64,000 bases of DNA from Pseudomonadota bacterium (GCA_023440825.1 JAEXRL010000031.1:62001-126000); one strand, 5' to 3'. Shown: positions 27,288-35,740, counted from the first letter of the stretch. Numbers and translations are program-made. The notes: generated from the letters alone by a model not told the origin.

Positions 27288-28604
27288 ATGACCAGCACAG
27301 AAGCAAAAAAAATCCTTATTGTTGGTGGCGGAGCAGGGGGCCTAGAGCTGGCCGCAAAATTGGGGCGTCGCTTTGGTCGAGATACCGTTTACCTGATCGA
27401 TAAGGACCATGACCATATCTGGAAGCCTTCATTGCATGAAGTCGCAGCGGGTACGCTAGACATACATCGGGAAGGCCTGTCCTATTTTATGTTGGCTCGC
27501 GATTGTCATTTCACCTTTGTGCCTGGGCAAATGCTGGCACTAGACCGTGAGACACGTACTATTTCCTTGGCCCCTGTCCTGAGCCCCGACCATGAGGAAG
27601 TGTTTCCTGCCCGAGATTTGCACTACGACTACCTGGTCCTGGCCGTGGGCAGTCAAACCAACTTCTTTGGCACTAAGGGGGCTCATGAGCACGCCGTGGC
27701 TCTGGATTCAACAGCGCAGGCTGAACGCTTTCGCCTCAAGCTGCTTAACGAGCTTATAAGCACGCACAAGCGTAGCTTAAAGGGCGCTGATGATGATTTA
27801 TACATCAGCATAGTGGGGGGCGGTGCAACCGGTGTAGAGCTGGCTGCCGAGCTGCTAGAGGCCAGCGCAGACCTACATTTCTATGGTGTCAGTACGCCAG
27901 GTCACGCCAGTCAGCGGGCAGTGCGTATTACTCTGATGGAAGGGGCTAACCGCATATTGTCCGCCTTGCCAGAACGCGTTTCTGCTTCGGCTCATGCTTT
28001 GCTGGTGCAGCGAGGCGTACGGGTACAAACCGGACTTAGGGTGGAAGAAATTCGTCGCGATAGCATTGTGGATGCGCAAGGCAATGAATACCCTAGCGAT
28101 CTTTGTGTGTGGGCGGCGGGTATCAAGGCGCCGGCGTTTTTACGTGAGCTGGGCTTAGCCGTCAACAACATTAATCAGTTGCTGGTAGACACCCGTTTAC
28201 GCACCGATGACCCACATGTGTGGGCGATAGGCGACTGTGCTCAAGCCCCTTGGGGGGATAGCGGCAAGTATTTGCCGGCACGTGCGCAGGTGGCGCATCA
28301 GCAAGCCAGTTACTTGTGTCAATATTTCACGCAGCTATTGCGTGGGCGTCAGGTCAGCGAGCAAGCTTTTCATTTTAAAGACTACGGCTCATTGGTATCG
28401 GTGGGGCACAGTCGTGGTGTAGGCAGCTTAATGGGTGTATTAATTGGGCGTAGCTGGTTTGTGAAGGGTTTGCTCGCGCGAGGCATGTACATGAGCCTGC
28501 ATTTAATGCATCACATGGCCGTCTTGGGCCCAGTACGTACGTTTACGCTGGCCTTGGGGCGCCTGCTAAGCAAACGGGCTGCCCCTAGGGTCAAATTACA
28601 CTAA
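27288..28604 (+). CDS. ndh: Type II NADH:quinone oxidoreductase (NDH-2)
   Basis: Single-subunit, non-proton-pumping NADH dehydrogenase on the inner face of the cytoplasmic membrane. The start at 27288 follows GGAG at 27278-27281; upstream TTG (27267) and ATG (27276) are alternatives. Of 438 residues, the FAD dinucleotide fold is ILIVGGGAGGLELAAKLG, the NADH fold is ISIVGGGATGVELAAELLE (about residue 165), and a third conserved block is VWAIGDCAQAPW. The C-terminus has an amphipathic/hydrophobic anchor. A TetR regulator is divergent. Confidence 0.93.
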   Translation: MTSTEAKKILIVGGGAGGLELAAKLGRRFGRDTVYLIDKDHDHIWKPSLHEVAAGTLDIHREGLSYFMLARDCHFTFVPGQMLALDRETRTISLAPVLSPDHEEVFPARDLHYDYLVLAVGSQTNFFGTKGAHEHAVALDSTAQAERFRLKLLNELISTHKRSLKGADDDLYISIVGGGATGVELAAELLEASADLHFYGVSTPGHASQRAVRITLMEGANRILSALPERVSASAHALLVQRGVRVQTGLRVEEIRRDSIVDAQGNEYPSDLCVWAAGIKAPAFLRELGLAVNNINQLLVDTRLRTDDPHVWAIGDCAQAPWGDSGKYLPARAQVAHQQASYLCQYFTQLLRGRQVSEQAFHFKDYGSLVSVGHSRGVGSLMGVLIGRSWFVKGLLARGMYMSLHLMHHMAVLGPVRTFTLALGRLLSKRAAPRVKLH

Positions 28605-28612
28605 GCCTGCTT

Positions 28613-28858
28613 CTACCGTGTTTGCAAGGCTAACAGCCCCGAGCGGCTGATGCGGTAAATGCCTTGTCCATGTGTCTGGATAAGGCGACGGGCTCGCAGT
28701 TTTTTCCAGCACTGGGCGTCGGCATCGCTCATGTGCCAGCCCTCACGAGAAATAAAACTGGCGCTGATCAGTTTTTTACGGGCATCGCGCTCAAGCTGAA
28801 TGTATCCGCCTTGAGCGAGCATTTGTAAAATTCTGCGTTCTTGACGTGAAATGTTCAT
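28613..28858 (-). CDS. YjhX family protein (TopAI-like)
   Basis: An 81-residue winged-helix-like small protein matching the UPF0386/YjhX family end to end: MNISRQERRILQMLAQGGYI, REGW, and a final RLIQTHGQGIYRISRSGL. In E. coli YjhX (TopAI) is reported to bind and inhibit topoisomerase I, with YjhQ as antitoxin. No YjhQ-like acetyltransferase gene lies beside it here. It is convergent with ndh (8 bp apart). An inverted repeat sits directly before its start codon. Function in this organism is unproven. Confidence 0.85.
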   Translation of the reverse strand: MNISRQERRILQMLAQGGYIQLERDARKKLISASFISREGWHMSDADAQCWKKLRARRLIQTHGQGIYRISRSGLLALQTR

Positions 28859-29125
28859 GGGCGTGCCTTATAGGCGCGGCACGCCAAACAGCTATGCATA
28901 TCCGCATAGCGAAAGAAATAAATAAGCATGAAGTACCGAAAGATAAATGCGCAATAACACACCGAGCAAGGCTCAGTGTACGTAGACTGTTGGGGTCAGT
29001 AAGGCTATCTGCGCATAGGTCTCCGGTTGAGGTGGTGCTAAGCAGTATATCAGGACTGCCTAATCTGGGGAATGCGGCTCAAGCATGCTGCCAGCCAAGC
29101 GGTAGAGCCAGGCTGGCAAGGAGTC
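28859..29125. other. Intergenic region between yjhX and the CitE-like gene
   Basis: These 267 bp carry no convincing gene. The left end holds an inverted repeat GCGTGCC (28861-28867) / GGCACGC (28878-28884) that abuts the yjhX start codon and contains its only Shine-Dalgarno-like AAGG. A second repeat, GCTATGC (28891-28897) / GCATAGC (28904-28910), follows. A plus-strand frame through this region runs into the antisense of the lyase gene and is not credible. Confidence 0.5.
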
Positions 29126-30019
29126 TTATAGCGAGCTGTGTTGTTGCCAGTGCTGGGCACGCTCGAGCAGTTGGCGAGCCTGCGCTACAACCGGAGCGTC
29201 TACCATGCGCCCTTCAAAACGAAAGGTCATCAGGCCTTCGCTACGCGCCTGTTCGTCAGCCTTAATGAGTGCCTGGGCACGCTCAAGCGCTGCGGCAGAG
29301 GGGGAGAAAGCTTGGTTGGCATGTGCTACCTGGCTTGGATGTATGCAAAACGCGCCTGCAAAACCCAGGCCAGCAGCGCGTTGCACTGTTTGTTTAAACG
29401 CCTCTTGATCGCTGAAATCAGCCACCGAACCGATGAAGCCTAGCGGCGCAATGCCGGCTGCTCGGCAGGCAGCCAAGGTTATCATATTGGGTAAGTATAA
29501 GCTGTCGTTGCTAAGTTGCATTTGCATGGACACAGCCAGATCTTCCGCGCCCACAATCATGCCCATCACACGTGGGTGGGCTTTAGCAATGGATTCCACA
29601 TTTAATAAGGCCTGTGCATCCTCAATCATGGGGATCAAACGCATATGTCCCGCAGGCATGCCTCGTTCCTGCTCCAGTTCGTCCAGTACTTCGGCCACAG
29701 CCTGAATAAACCCTGCATCCGGTGTTTTAGGCAAGGTGAGCGCTTGTACGCTGGGCCAGCAGCAGGCCTCAAGGTCTCGTACTAGCTGGCGCCACGGGCG
29801 ATTAACCCGTACCAAAACAGCTTTGCCTAATTCTTGCAATTCGGCCGATAAGCCGCGGACCATGTCTCGAGCCGCTTGCTTTTCTGTGCTAGCCACGCTG
29901 TCTTCAAGGTCTAGCTGCAGGGCATCGGCAGCGTTGGGCTTTTTGGCGCTAGTCACAAAGCGCGGATTGGTAATAGGCACAAAAAGCATACTGCGCCAAG
30001 GAAAAGTGGGGTGTTGCAT
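29126..30019 (-). CDS. HpcH/HpaI aldolase/citrate lyase (CitE-like) family protein
   Basis: A 297-residue TIM-barrel lyase of the CoA-ester lyase type. Features: RSMLFVPITNPRFVTSA at the N-terminus, the metal/substrate LDLEDSV near residue 40, VRVNRPW with the conserved Arg, and VGAEDLAVSM. Members act on citryl-, malyl- or citramalyl-CoA or related esters. No citrate lyase alpha or gamma gene is beside it, so it is not part of a citrate lyase complex. It is divergent from a LysR regulator, which probably controls it. Confidence 0.85.
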   Translation of the reverse strand: MQHPTFPWRSMLFVPITNPRFVTSAKKPNAADALQLDLEDSVASTEKQAARDMVRGLSAELQELGKAVLVRVNRPWRQLVRDLEACCWPSVQALTLPKTPDAGFIQAVAEVLDELEQERGMPAGHMRLIPMIEDAQALLNVESIAKAHPRVMGMIVGAEDLAVSMQMQLSNDSLYLPNMITLAACRAAGIAPLGFIGSVADFSDQEAFKQTVQRAAGLGFAGAFCIHPSQVAHANQAFSPSAAALERAQALIKADEQARSEGLMTFRFEGRMVDAPVVAQARQLLERAQHWQQHSSL

Positions 30020-30174
30020 GGCGTGGTCCTGTTATAAATTAGCCAATTGGACAAGAGTTTCATTATTGTAAGTGCAGAGTGCGTGCAACGCTGTCACATT
30101 GTTCTGGGTATTGTCCAGTTCTTAGGGCTATAGGTAAAATAGCAATAAAATATCTTAGCCATATAGTAAAGCTT

Positions 30175-31098
30175 ATGACCCTAACCCAGTTGCGTTATTT
30201 TCTGGCCGTTGTGCGCTATGGCAGTATAAGTGCTGCTGCGCAGCATATTCATATTGCGCAACCGGCCTTGTCACAACGGCTTAAGCTGCTAGAAGAGGAA
30301 CTAGGAGAAGTGCTTTTTCAGCGCCATTCCAGAGGGGTGACCTTGACCTCGGCAGGGGAGTTTTTATACCCTCAAGCGCTGGATATTATTCAACGTGTTG
30401 ATCTGATTAGCCAAACCTTTAGCTCGCCAGATAATCAGCCAGCAGGCGCATTTCGTCTGGGCTTGGCGACCGCTGTCAATACGCGCTTATGCGTGCCTGT
30501 TATGCAGCGCTGTCGAGAATACTACCCTAAGGTGCAACTTACGCTAAGTGAAAGTATGAGCGGCACGCTGCTCGAGTGGGTGCTTGAGGGTAAAGTAGAT
30601 ATTGCCGTCGTGTATGACGTGCCCGTACAAAACTCTTTAGATATCAGCTTGCTAGATAGCGAGCAGTTGTACCTGGTTGCATCGCCTGTGATGGCAACAT
30701 CGTTTACTGCTCCGATACAGCTAGAGCAGGTATTGAACTTGCCCTTGATTTTGCCTGCCTTTCCACAAACACTCAGGCTGATGGTAGAGCAAACATGTCA
30801 AAGTCATCTGGGTACGATTCCGTCTCAGGTGCTCGAGGTGGATTCCACCTATGCCATTAAAAAGCTGGTGGCGGCGCAAGAGGGATACAGTATTTTATCC
30901 CGTCATAGCTTGGAGGACGAACTGAAGCGCGGAGAATTGACCATACTGCCTTTTGCTCCAGGGCTGTTCAGGCGCTCTATTAATGTTGTACACCGCAAAG
31001 ACCAGGCGGGCTACGCGTCATTGCGCGCTTTGCGCTTGTTGATTGAGGGGGCGTGGCATGACACTGTCGCCGTGCGTCGCGCCATTCAGCCCGTTTAA
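30175..31098 (+). CDS. LysR family transcriptional regulator (divergent to CitE-like gene)
   Basis: A 307-residue regulator starting at ATG 30175; the earlier frame to 30079 lacks any conserved N-terminus. The winged helix-turn-helix (about 1-60) reads MTLTQLRYFLAVVRYGSISAA then AQPALSQRLKLLEEELG. The effector domain follows (about 90-295). LysR genes usually regulate the divergent neighbour, here the CitE-like lyase. Its last 4 bp overlap the convergent smpB end. Confidence 0.92.
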   Translation: MTLTQLRYFLAVVRYGSISAAAQHIHIAQPALSQRLKLLEEELGEVLFQRHSRGVTLTSAGEFLYPQALDIIQRVDLISQTFSSPDNQPAGAFRLGLATAVNTRLCVPVMQRCREYYPKVQLTLSESMSGTLLEWVLEGKVDIAVVYDVPVQNSLDISLLDSEQLYLVASPVMATSFTAPIQLEQVLNLPLILPAFPQTLRLMVEQTCQSHLGTIPSQVLEVDSTYAIKKLVAAQEGYSILSRHSLEDELKRGELTILPFAPGLFRRSINVVHRKDQAGYASLRALRLLIEGAWHDTVAVRRAIQPV

Positions 31099-31553
31099 TC
31101 GCGTTTGCGCGTGTCATGCTTAAGCAATCGCTCTTGCTCTCGCTTCCAGTCTTTGTCTTTGGCGCTGTCTCGTTTGTCGTGTAATTTCTTACCGCGCCCC
31201 AAACCAAAGTCCATTTTTATTCTACCTTTCTTATAATGCAGGTTTAGTGGCACTAAGGTGTAACCTCGCTGCTCCACTCTTCCTATTAGCTTGCTAATTT
31301 CTTCTGCACGTAAAAGTAGCTTGCGAGTTCGCGTTGCTTCAGGGCGTATATGGGTGGAAGCAGTGGGTAAAGCGCTAATGTGCATGCCGATGACGAAAAC
31401 TTCTCCGTCACGCACAATGATATAACTTTCCTGGAGCTGTACATGACCAGCCCTGATTGCTTTGACTTCCCATCCTTCCAGCACCAGACCCGCTTCGAAT
31501 CGATCTTCGATAAAGTATTCGTGTCTTGCTTTGCGGTTGTCAACTATGCTCAT
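31095..31553 (-). CDS. smpB: SsrA-binding protein SmpB
   Basis: Binds tmRNA and loads it onto stalled ribosomes for trans-translation. It is 152 residues, standard. Conserved blocks: NRKARHEYFIEDRFEAGLVL, GWEVKAIRAGHVQL, and the basic C-terminal tail KKLHDKRDSAKDKDWKRE. It is divergent from ratA, a pairing that is widely conserved. No ssrA gene is visible in the window. Confidence 0.97.
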   Translation of the reverse strand: MSIVDNRKARHEYFIEDRFEAGLVLEGWEVKAIRAGHVQLQESYIIVRDGEVFVIGMHISALPTASTHIRPEATRTRKLLLRAEEISKLIGRVEQRGYTLVPLNLHYKKGRIKMDFGLGRGKKLHDKRDSAKDKDWKREQERLLKHDTRKRD

Positions 31554-31613
31554 GAATTCAGTAATAGTCTTAAAGTTGTAAAATCAATATATTCTATCTA
31601 GTAAGTAGAGCCG

Positions 31614-32048
31614 ATGCATACAGTAAAACGTTCCGTTCTTGTCCCCTATAGCTGCGAGCAAATGTTTAATTTGGTGGCGGACGTCGAAAAGTACCCTGAA
31701 TTTATGCCGTGGTGCGGTGGCGCCAAGGTGAATGAACACACTGAAAAAGGGATGGAGGCATCGGTCACCATTAGCATTGCCGGTGTGCGCCAGTCTTTTA
31801 CCACCAGTAATGAACATGATTACCCCAAACAGATTGTGTTGCGTCTGGTTGATGGCCCGTTCTCTGAGCTAAAGGGGGACTGGCAGTTTACCGCATTAGG
31901 CGAGGATGGATGCAAAATAGTCTTTGTGATGGACTATCAATTCTCGAGCCGCGCGCTGGAAATGGTCGTAGGCCCTATATTTAATCGGGTAGCCAATAGC
32001 TTTATCGATTCCTTCACCCGACGTGCGGATGATATCTATGGTGACTAA
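31614..32048 (+). CDS. ratA: RatA/COQ10-like START-domain protein
   Basis: A 144-residue polyketide-cyclase/START fold protein (SRPBCC superfamily). Blocks VLVPYSCEQMFNLVADVEKYPEFMPWC and the C-terminal VGPIFNRVANSFIDSFTRRA match the family. The E. coli homologue has been described as blocking 70S association; the mitochondrial relative COQ10 binds ubiquinone. It overlaps or abuts rnfH, and is divergent from smpB. Confidence 0.92.
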   Translation: MHTVKRSVLVPYSCEQMFNLVADVEKYPEFMPWCGGAKVNEHTEKGMEASVTISIAGVRQSFTTSNEHDYPKQIVLRLVDGPFSELKGDWQFTALGEDGCKIVFVMDYQFSSRALEMVVGPIFNRVANSFIDSFTRRADDIYGD

Positions 32049-32052
32049 ACCC

Positions 32053-32391
32053 ATGCGTATTCGGCTTGTCTATATAAGCCCAGACTACAGCCATGACCAG
32101 ATCTATGAACTGGCTCAGGGTAGCACGGTCGAGCAGCTTGTCTTGCAATCGCAGTTGTGGACGCACTGGCAAGCTCAGCACGAAGCGCCAGTGGCGATTC
32201 AGTCTTTGGCTCTAGGTATCTGGGGGCAATCCTGCCAAGCTGAGCAAGTGCTGCAGGATCTGGACAGGGTAGAGGTGTATCGCCCCTTAAGTTTTGATCC
32301 CATGGAATCCCGACGGCGCCGTCACGCACATAAACTAAGCCAAAAACCGCTGCGGCCACGACGCAGGCGCGCACCAGTCCAGGCAGGATAA
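32053..32391 (+). CDS. rnfH: RnfH family ubiquitin-fold protein
   Basis: Small beta-grasp protein, 112 residues from ATG 32053. GGTGA at 32040-32044 is correctly spaced for that start; an ATG at 32038 in frame overlaps ratA and is the alternative. The core IRLVYISPDYSHDQIYELAQGSTVEQ and the VEVYRPLSFDPMESRRRRH end are typical. The C-terminus is strongly basic. The RnfH role is not established. The ratA-rnfH order is widely conserved. Confidence 0.9.
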   Translation: MRIRLVYISPDYSHDQIYELAQGSTVEQLVLQSQLWTHWQAQHEAPVAIQSLALGIWGQSCQAEQVLQDLDRVEVYRPLSFDPMESRRRRHAHKLSQKPLRPRRRRAPVQAG

Positions 32392-32463
32392 AAAACGGAG
32401 TGCGCCGCGTTTGGCTGCACGCTATCCTGTAGGGGTTGATACATCACCCTGAGTACCCTAGCC

Positions 32464-33315
32464 ATGTCATCTGCTACGCCCAACACCACTGCTATCCCCG
32501 AATTCGTTATACAGGCTTGTCGCTTGCTGGAAAGCAGTGATAGCGCTCCAAGCCTGGCATCGTTGTCTGCGCAAGTGGGGGTGAGCAGCGCGCATTTGCA
32601 TAGGGTATTTGTTCGATGCCTGGGTATGAGCCCCAAGGAATATGCTTCGGCATGTCGTTCACAGCGTTTGCAACAGGCCTTGATTCACGCTCCTAGCGTG
32701 ACTCAGGCTATGTACGAGGCAGGTTTTGGATCAAGCAGCCGTTTTTATGCCAATAGCGAACAAGCCTTAGGAATGTCCGTCCAGCGTTATCGGCAGGGGG
32801 GCCGCCATGAAACCTTGTTTTTTGCATTGGGGCGTTGTTCGGTAGGCGAGGTATTGGTGGCGTCCAGTCGCCAAGGCTTGGTGAGCATCTTGCTGGGCGA
32901 TCAGCCAGAACAGCTTTTGCAATTGGCTCAGGCTCGTTTCCCCCATGCTAGCTGGCAAGGGGGAGTAGGGCAGTACGAGCAGTTAGCGGCGCAAGTGTTG
33001 GGCTTTCTGGATACGGGTGGGCATTTGCCTGCCTTCCCCCTAGATTTGCGTGGGACTGTGTTTCAGCGGCAGGTTTGGCATGCTTTGCAAAGCGTGCCTG
33101 CAGGTACAGTACTGACCTATAGCCAGCTGGCAGAACGCTTAGGACGTCCTGCGGCAGTGCGGGCTGTAGCCAGTGCGTGTGCCGCTAATCCCTTAGCGAT
33201 TGTCGTACCCTGCCATCGTGTTATTCGAAAAGATGGTGGCTTAGGCGGTTATGCCTGGGGGCTAGCGCGCAAGCAACAATTGCTGGCGTCTGAAAATGCG
33301 CAACTTTTACGCTGA
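32464..33315 (+). CDS. Ada-like AraC-type regulator fused to O6-alkylguanine-DNA methyltransferase
   Basis: A 283-residue two-domain protein. Residues about 15-110 form an AraC-type DNA-binding domain; 120-195 the methyltransferase N-terminal subdomain; 196-280 the active domain with the suicide Cys250 in VVPCHRVI. It removes methyl groups from O6-methylguanine. Compared with full Ada it lacks the N-terminal zinc domain that repairs phosphotriesters and triggers the adaptive response, so the signal that would switch on its regulator domain is unclear. It precedes the valine operon but is separated by 91 bp. Confidence 0.9.
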   Translation: MSSATPNTTAIPEFVIQACRLLESSDSAPSLASLSAQVGVSSAHLHRVFVRCLGMSPKEYASACRSQRLQQALIHAPSVTQAMYEAGFGSSSRFYANSEQALGMSVQRYRQGGRHETLFFALGRCSVGEVLVASSRQGLVSILLGDQPEQLLQLAQARFPHASWQGGVGQYEQLAAQVLGFLDTGGHLPAFPLDLRGTVFQRQVWHALQSVPAGTVLTYSQLAERLGRPAAVRAVASACAANPLAIVVPCHRVIRKDGGLGGYAWGLARKQQLLASENAQLLR

Positions 33316-33342
33316 GTCCGCTGTTATGCTTTAGCCTTGAAT

Positions 33343-33358
33343 TGTCATGAGCATGACA
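33343..33358. promoter_or_regulatory. Dyad upstream of the valine operon
   Basis: TGTCATG-AG-CATGACA: two perfect 7-bp arms around 2 bp, 48 bp before the acyl-CoA dehydrogenase start. It has the size of a dimeric repressor site. The binding protein is unknown. Confidence 0.45.
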
Positions 33359-33406
33359 GCTTCATTTTCAGGCTGGCATTAAGGTGCTTAGAAAAAGGAG
33401 ACAGCA

Positions 33407-34555
33407 ATGCAACTAACTGAAGAACAACAGGCCTTCGCTCAGGCGGCCCGAGAATTTGCTCAAAACGAACTTGCACCCCACGCAGCCCAGTGGGATCTGG
33501 ACGAGATTTTCCCCGTTGATGCCTTTCGCCAAGCAGGCGAGCTGGGATTTTGTGGGCTTTACGCCAATCCGGAAATAGGTGGCTTAGGCTTAGGGCGTCT
33601 AGATGCAGCGTTGGTATTCGAAGAAATGGCCGCCGCCGACCCTTCCACCACCGCGTTTTTGACCATACATAATATGGTTACCTGGATGATAGGTGAGTGG
33701 GGCACATCAAGGGCTAAAGAGCGTTGGGGCGAGGCCCTTACGCAAGGGAGCATTTTGGGCTCCTATTGCCTGACCGAGCCTGGCTCGGGCTCGGATGCCG
33801 CATCCTTGCGCACACGCGCTGAGCGCCGCGGTGATAAATATGTGCTAAATGGTAGCAAGGCCTTTATTTCAGGTGCCGGTGACACGCAGGTGCTGGTAGT
33901 CATGGCGCGTACCGGCGACGACTCTGCACGTGGGATTTCCGCTTTCGCCATCCCCGCGGATCTGCCCGGTATCGAATATGGTCGCAAAGAAATGAAGATG
34001 GGGTGGAACAGCCAATCTACCCGTCCTATTAGTTTTGATAACGTTGAGCTCGAGCCTTGGATGCTATTAGGCGAGGAAGGTCAGGGCTTTCGTTTTGCCA
34101 TGCAGGGGCTCAATGGCGGCCGGATTAATATTGCTACATGCTCTGTTGGTGCAGCGCAAGGTGCCTATGATGCGGCACGTCAACACTTGTCTGAACGCAA
34201 ACAGTTCGGTCAAGCCTTGGATCAGTTTCAGGCTCTGCAATTTAAGCTGGCTGATATGCTTACCAATATTGTCGCTTCGCGACAAATGGTCAGGCTGGCG
34301 GCTCACAAGATAGACCACGGTGACGCGCAAGCGGGCACCTATTGCGCGATGGCAAAACGTCTGGCCACAGACCTGGGTTTTCAGGTGTGTGTGGATGCGC
34401 AGCAATTGTTTGGTGGCTACGGTTACTTGAAGGATTACCCTGTCGAGCGCTTAGTGCGCGATACCCGTGTGCACCAGATACTTGAGGGCACGAACGAAAT
34501 AATGCGCGTTATCATAGCCCGACAGATTATTGAACAAGGAGTTGACATCCGATGA
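33407..34555 (+). CDS. Acyl-CoA dehydrogenase, probable isobutyryl-CoA dehydrogenase
   Basis: FAD enzyme of 382 residues that would convert isobutyryl-CoA to methacrylyl-CoA. Signatures: LTEPGSGSDAASLRTRA near residue 125 and the C-terminal HQILEGTNEIMRVIIARQI, where the Glu before GTNE is the usual catalytic base. Substrate is inferred from the two downstream genes, which are specific to valine breakdown. RBS AAAAGGAGA is strong. It overlaps the next gene by 4 bp. Confidence 0.88.
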   Translation: MQLTEEQQAFAQAAREFAQNELAPHAAQWDLDEIFPVDAFRQAGELGFCGLYANPEIGGLGLGRLDAALVFEEMAAADPSTTAFLTIHNMVTWMIGEWGTSRAKERWGEALTQGSILGSYCLTEPGSGSDAASLRTRAERRGDKYVLNGSKAFISGAGDTQVLVVMARTGDDSARGISAFAIPADLPGIEYGRKEMKMGWNSQSTRPISFDNVELEPWMLLGEEGQGFRFAMQGLNGGRINIATCSVGAAQGAYDAARQHLSERKQFGQALDQFQALQFKLADMLTNIVASRQMVRLAAHKIDHGDAQAGTYCAMAKRLATDLGFQVCVDAQQLFGGYGYLKDYPVERLVRDTRVHQILEGTNEIMRVIIARQIIEQGVDIR

Positions 34556-35685
34556 GTGAGTCAGTGGTGTTTGAAGTGCGTCCAGCCAAGGGTGGACGTA
34601 GTGTGGGTGTGGCGCGTTTAAACCGCCCAGATAGCTTAAATAGCCTGAATCTGGAGATGTGTGCGGCCCTGTATCAACAATTGTTGCAATGGCAAGATGA
34701 TGACTCTGTAGCCATGGTTGTTCTAGAGGCCAGTGGCGAGCGTGCCTTTTGTGCAGGCGGTGACTTGCATGGCCTGTATGCAGGAATGCAGGAAAACACC
34801 GAGGGCAATGCATGGAATAATGCCTATGCCCGAGAGTTTTTTGAAGTCGAGTATCGCCTAGATTACTTGCTGCATCGCTATAACAAGCCTGTACTGTGCT
34901 GGGGCAACGGAATTGTTATGGGGGGCGGTGTAGGGCTGTTTATGGCGTGTAGCCACAGAGTGTGCAGTGACACCACCCGTTGGGCGATGCCAGAGATTAG
35001 CATAGGCCTGTTTCCCGACGTAGGGGGGACGTGGATGCTGAGTCACTTGCCGGCGGGAATGGGCTACTTTTTGGCCTTAACCGGCGCTCAGTTAGGTGCA
35101 AGCGACTGTTTGCATTTGGGGCTGGCGAACTATTATTTGCCCCAAGACCAGTATGCCCAGTTGCAAGTGAGCTTGCTTGAGCAAAGCTGGACAGATTGTC
35201 CTGTACACAATGCCGATTTGCTGGATCAAGTACTGTCTCAGGAAACCGTTTCGCGTGACTTGGCGCCAGGCCCCTTGCAGCAACACTATCACAGCATACG
35301 TGCCAGTTTTGCAGGGCTGAGCTTTGAGCGCATGTGCGAGCAAATTCAGGCTTGGGCAACGGTAGACGATGCTTGGCTGGCACGTGCAGCAAAAACTTTT
35401 ATGGCGGGCTCACCGGGCTCGGCGCGCTTAAGTTACAGCTTGCTTCGTCAGGCTCGTTACCTGTCTTTGGCAGATGTATTCAGGCTGGAGTACATCGTGT
35501 CTTTACAGTGTGGTGTACAAGGGGATTTTCAGGAGGGGATACGTGCCCTACTGGTGGACAAGGACAAGCAGCCACGCTGGAATCCGGCCACCTTAGCGGA
35601 CGCGACCGATCAGTGGGTACAACGTTACTTTGTACCCGCTTGGCCAGCAGAGCAAGCCAGTCCGCTTGCTGATCTGGGCGCCTAA
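34552..35685 (+). CDS. 3-hydroxyisobutyryl-CoA hydrolase (enoyl-CoA hydratase/isomerase family)
   Basis: A 377-residue crotonase-fold enzyme. AFCAGGDLHGLYAG and PEISIGLFPDVGGTWMLS are the marks of the HIBCH subgroup rather than a simple hydratase, as is the long C-terminal part. It frees 3-hydroxyisobutyrate from its CoA ester, protecting the cell from reactive methacrylyl-CoA. It starts 4 bp inside the dehydrogenase gene and is followed by 3-hydroxyisobutyrate dehydrogenase. Confidence 0.9.
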   Translation: MSESVVFEVRPAKGGRSVGVARLNRPDSLNSLNLEMCAALYQQLLQWQDDDSVAMVVLEASGERAFCAGGDLHGLYAGMQENTEGNAWNNAYAREFFEVEYRLDYLLHRYNKPVLCWGNGIVMGGGVGLFMACSHRVCSDTTRWAMPEISIGLFPDVGGTWMLSHLPAGMGYFLALTGAQLGASDCLHLGLANYYLPQDQYAQLQVSLLEQSWTDCPVHNADLLDQVLSQETVSRDLAPGPLQQHYHSIRASFAGLSFERMCEQIQAWATVDDAWLARAAKTFMAGSPGSARLSYSLLRQARYLSLADVFRLEYIVSLQCGVQGDFQEGIRALLVDKDKQPRWNPATLADATDQWVQRYFVPAWPAEQASPLADLGA

Positions 35686-35695
35686 TACGATTACT

Positions 35696-35724
35696 AAAAA
35701 AAGATTCGGGCATGTGCCCGAATC
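35696..35724 (-). terminator. Minus-strand intrinsic terminator inside the valine operon
   Basis: The stem GATTCGGGC (35703-35711) / GCCCGAATC (35716-35724), loop ATGT, is preceded on the plus strand by seven A (35696-35702). Read on the minus strand this is a perfect 9-bp hairpin followed by seven U. On the plus strand it is only a hairpin, with no U-tract, between the second and third valine genes. Confidence 0.75.
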
Positions 35725-35740
35725 ACAAGAAGGAGACAGG

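Noticed and set aside
28846..29265. 139-codon plus-strand frame over the yjhX-lyase spacer
   Set aside because: Runs into the antisense of the CitE-like gene, no ribosome-binding site, no recognisable protein.
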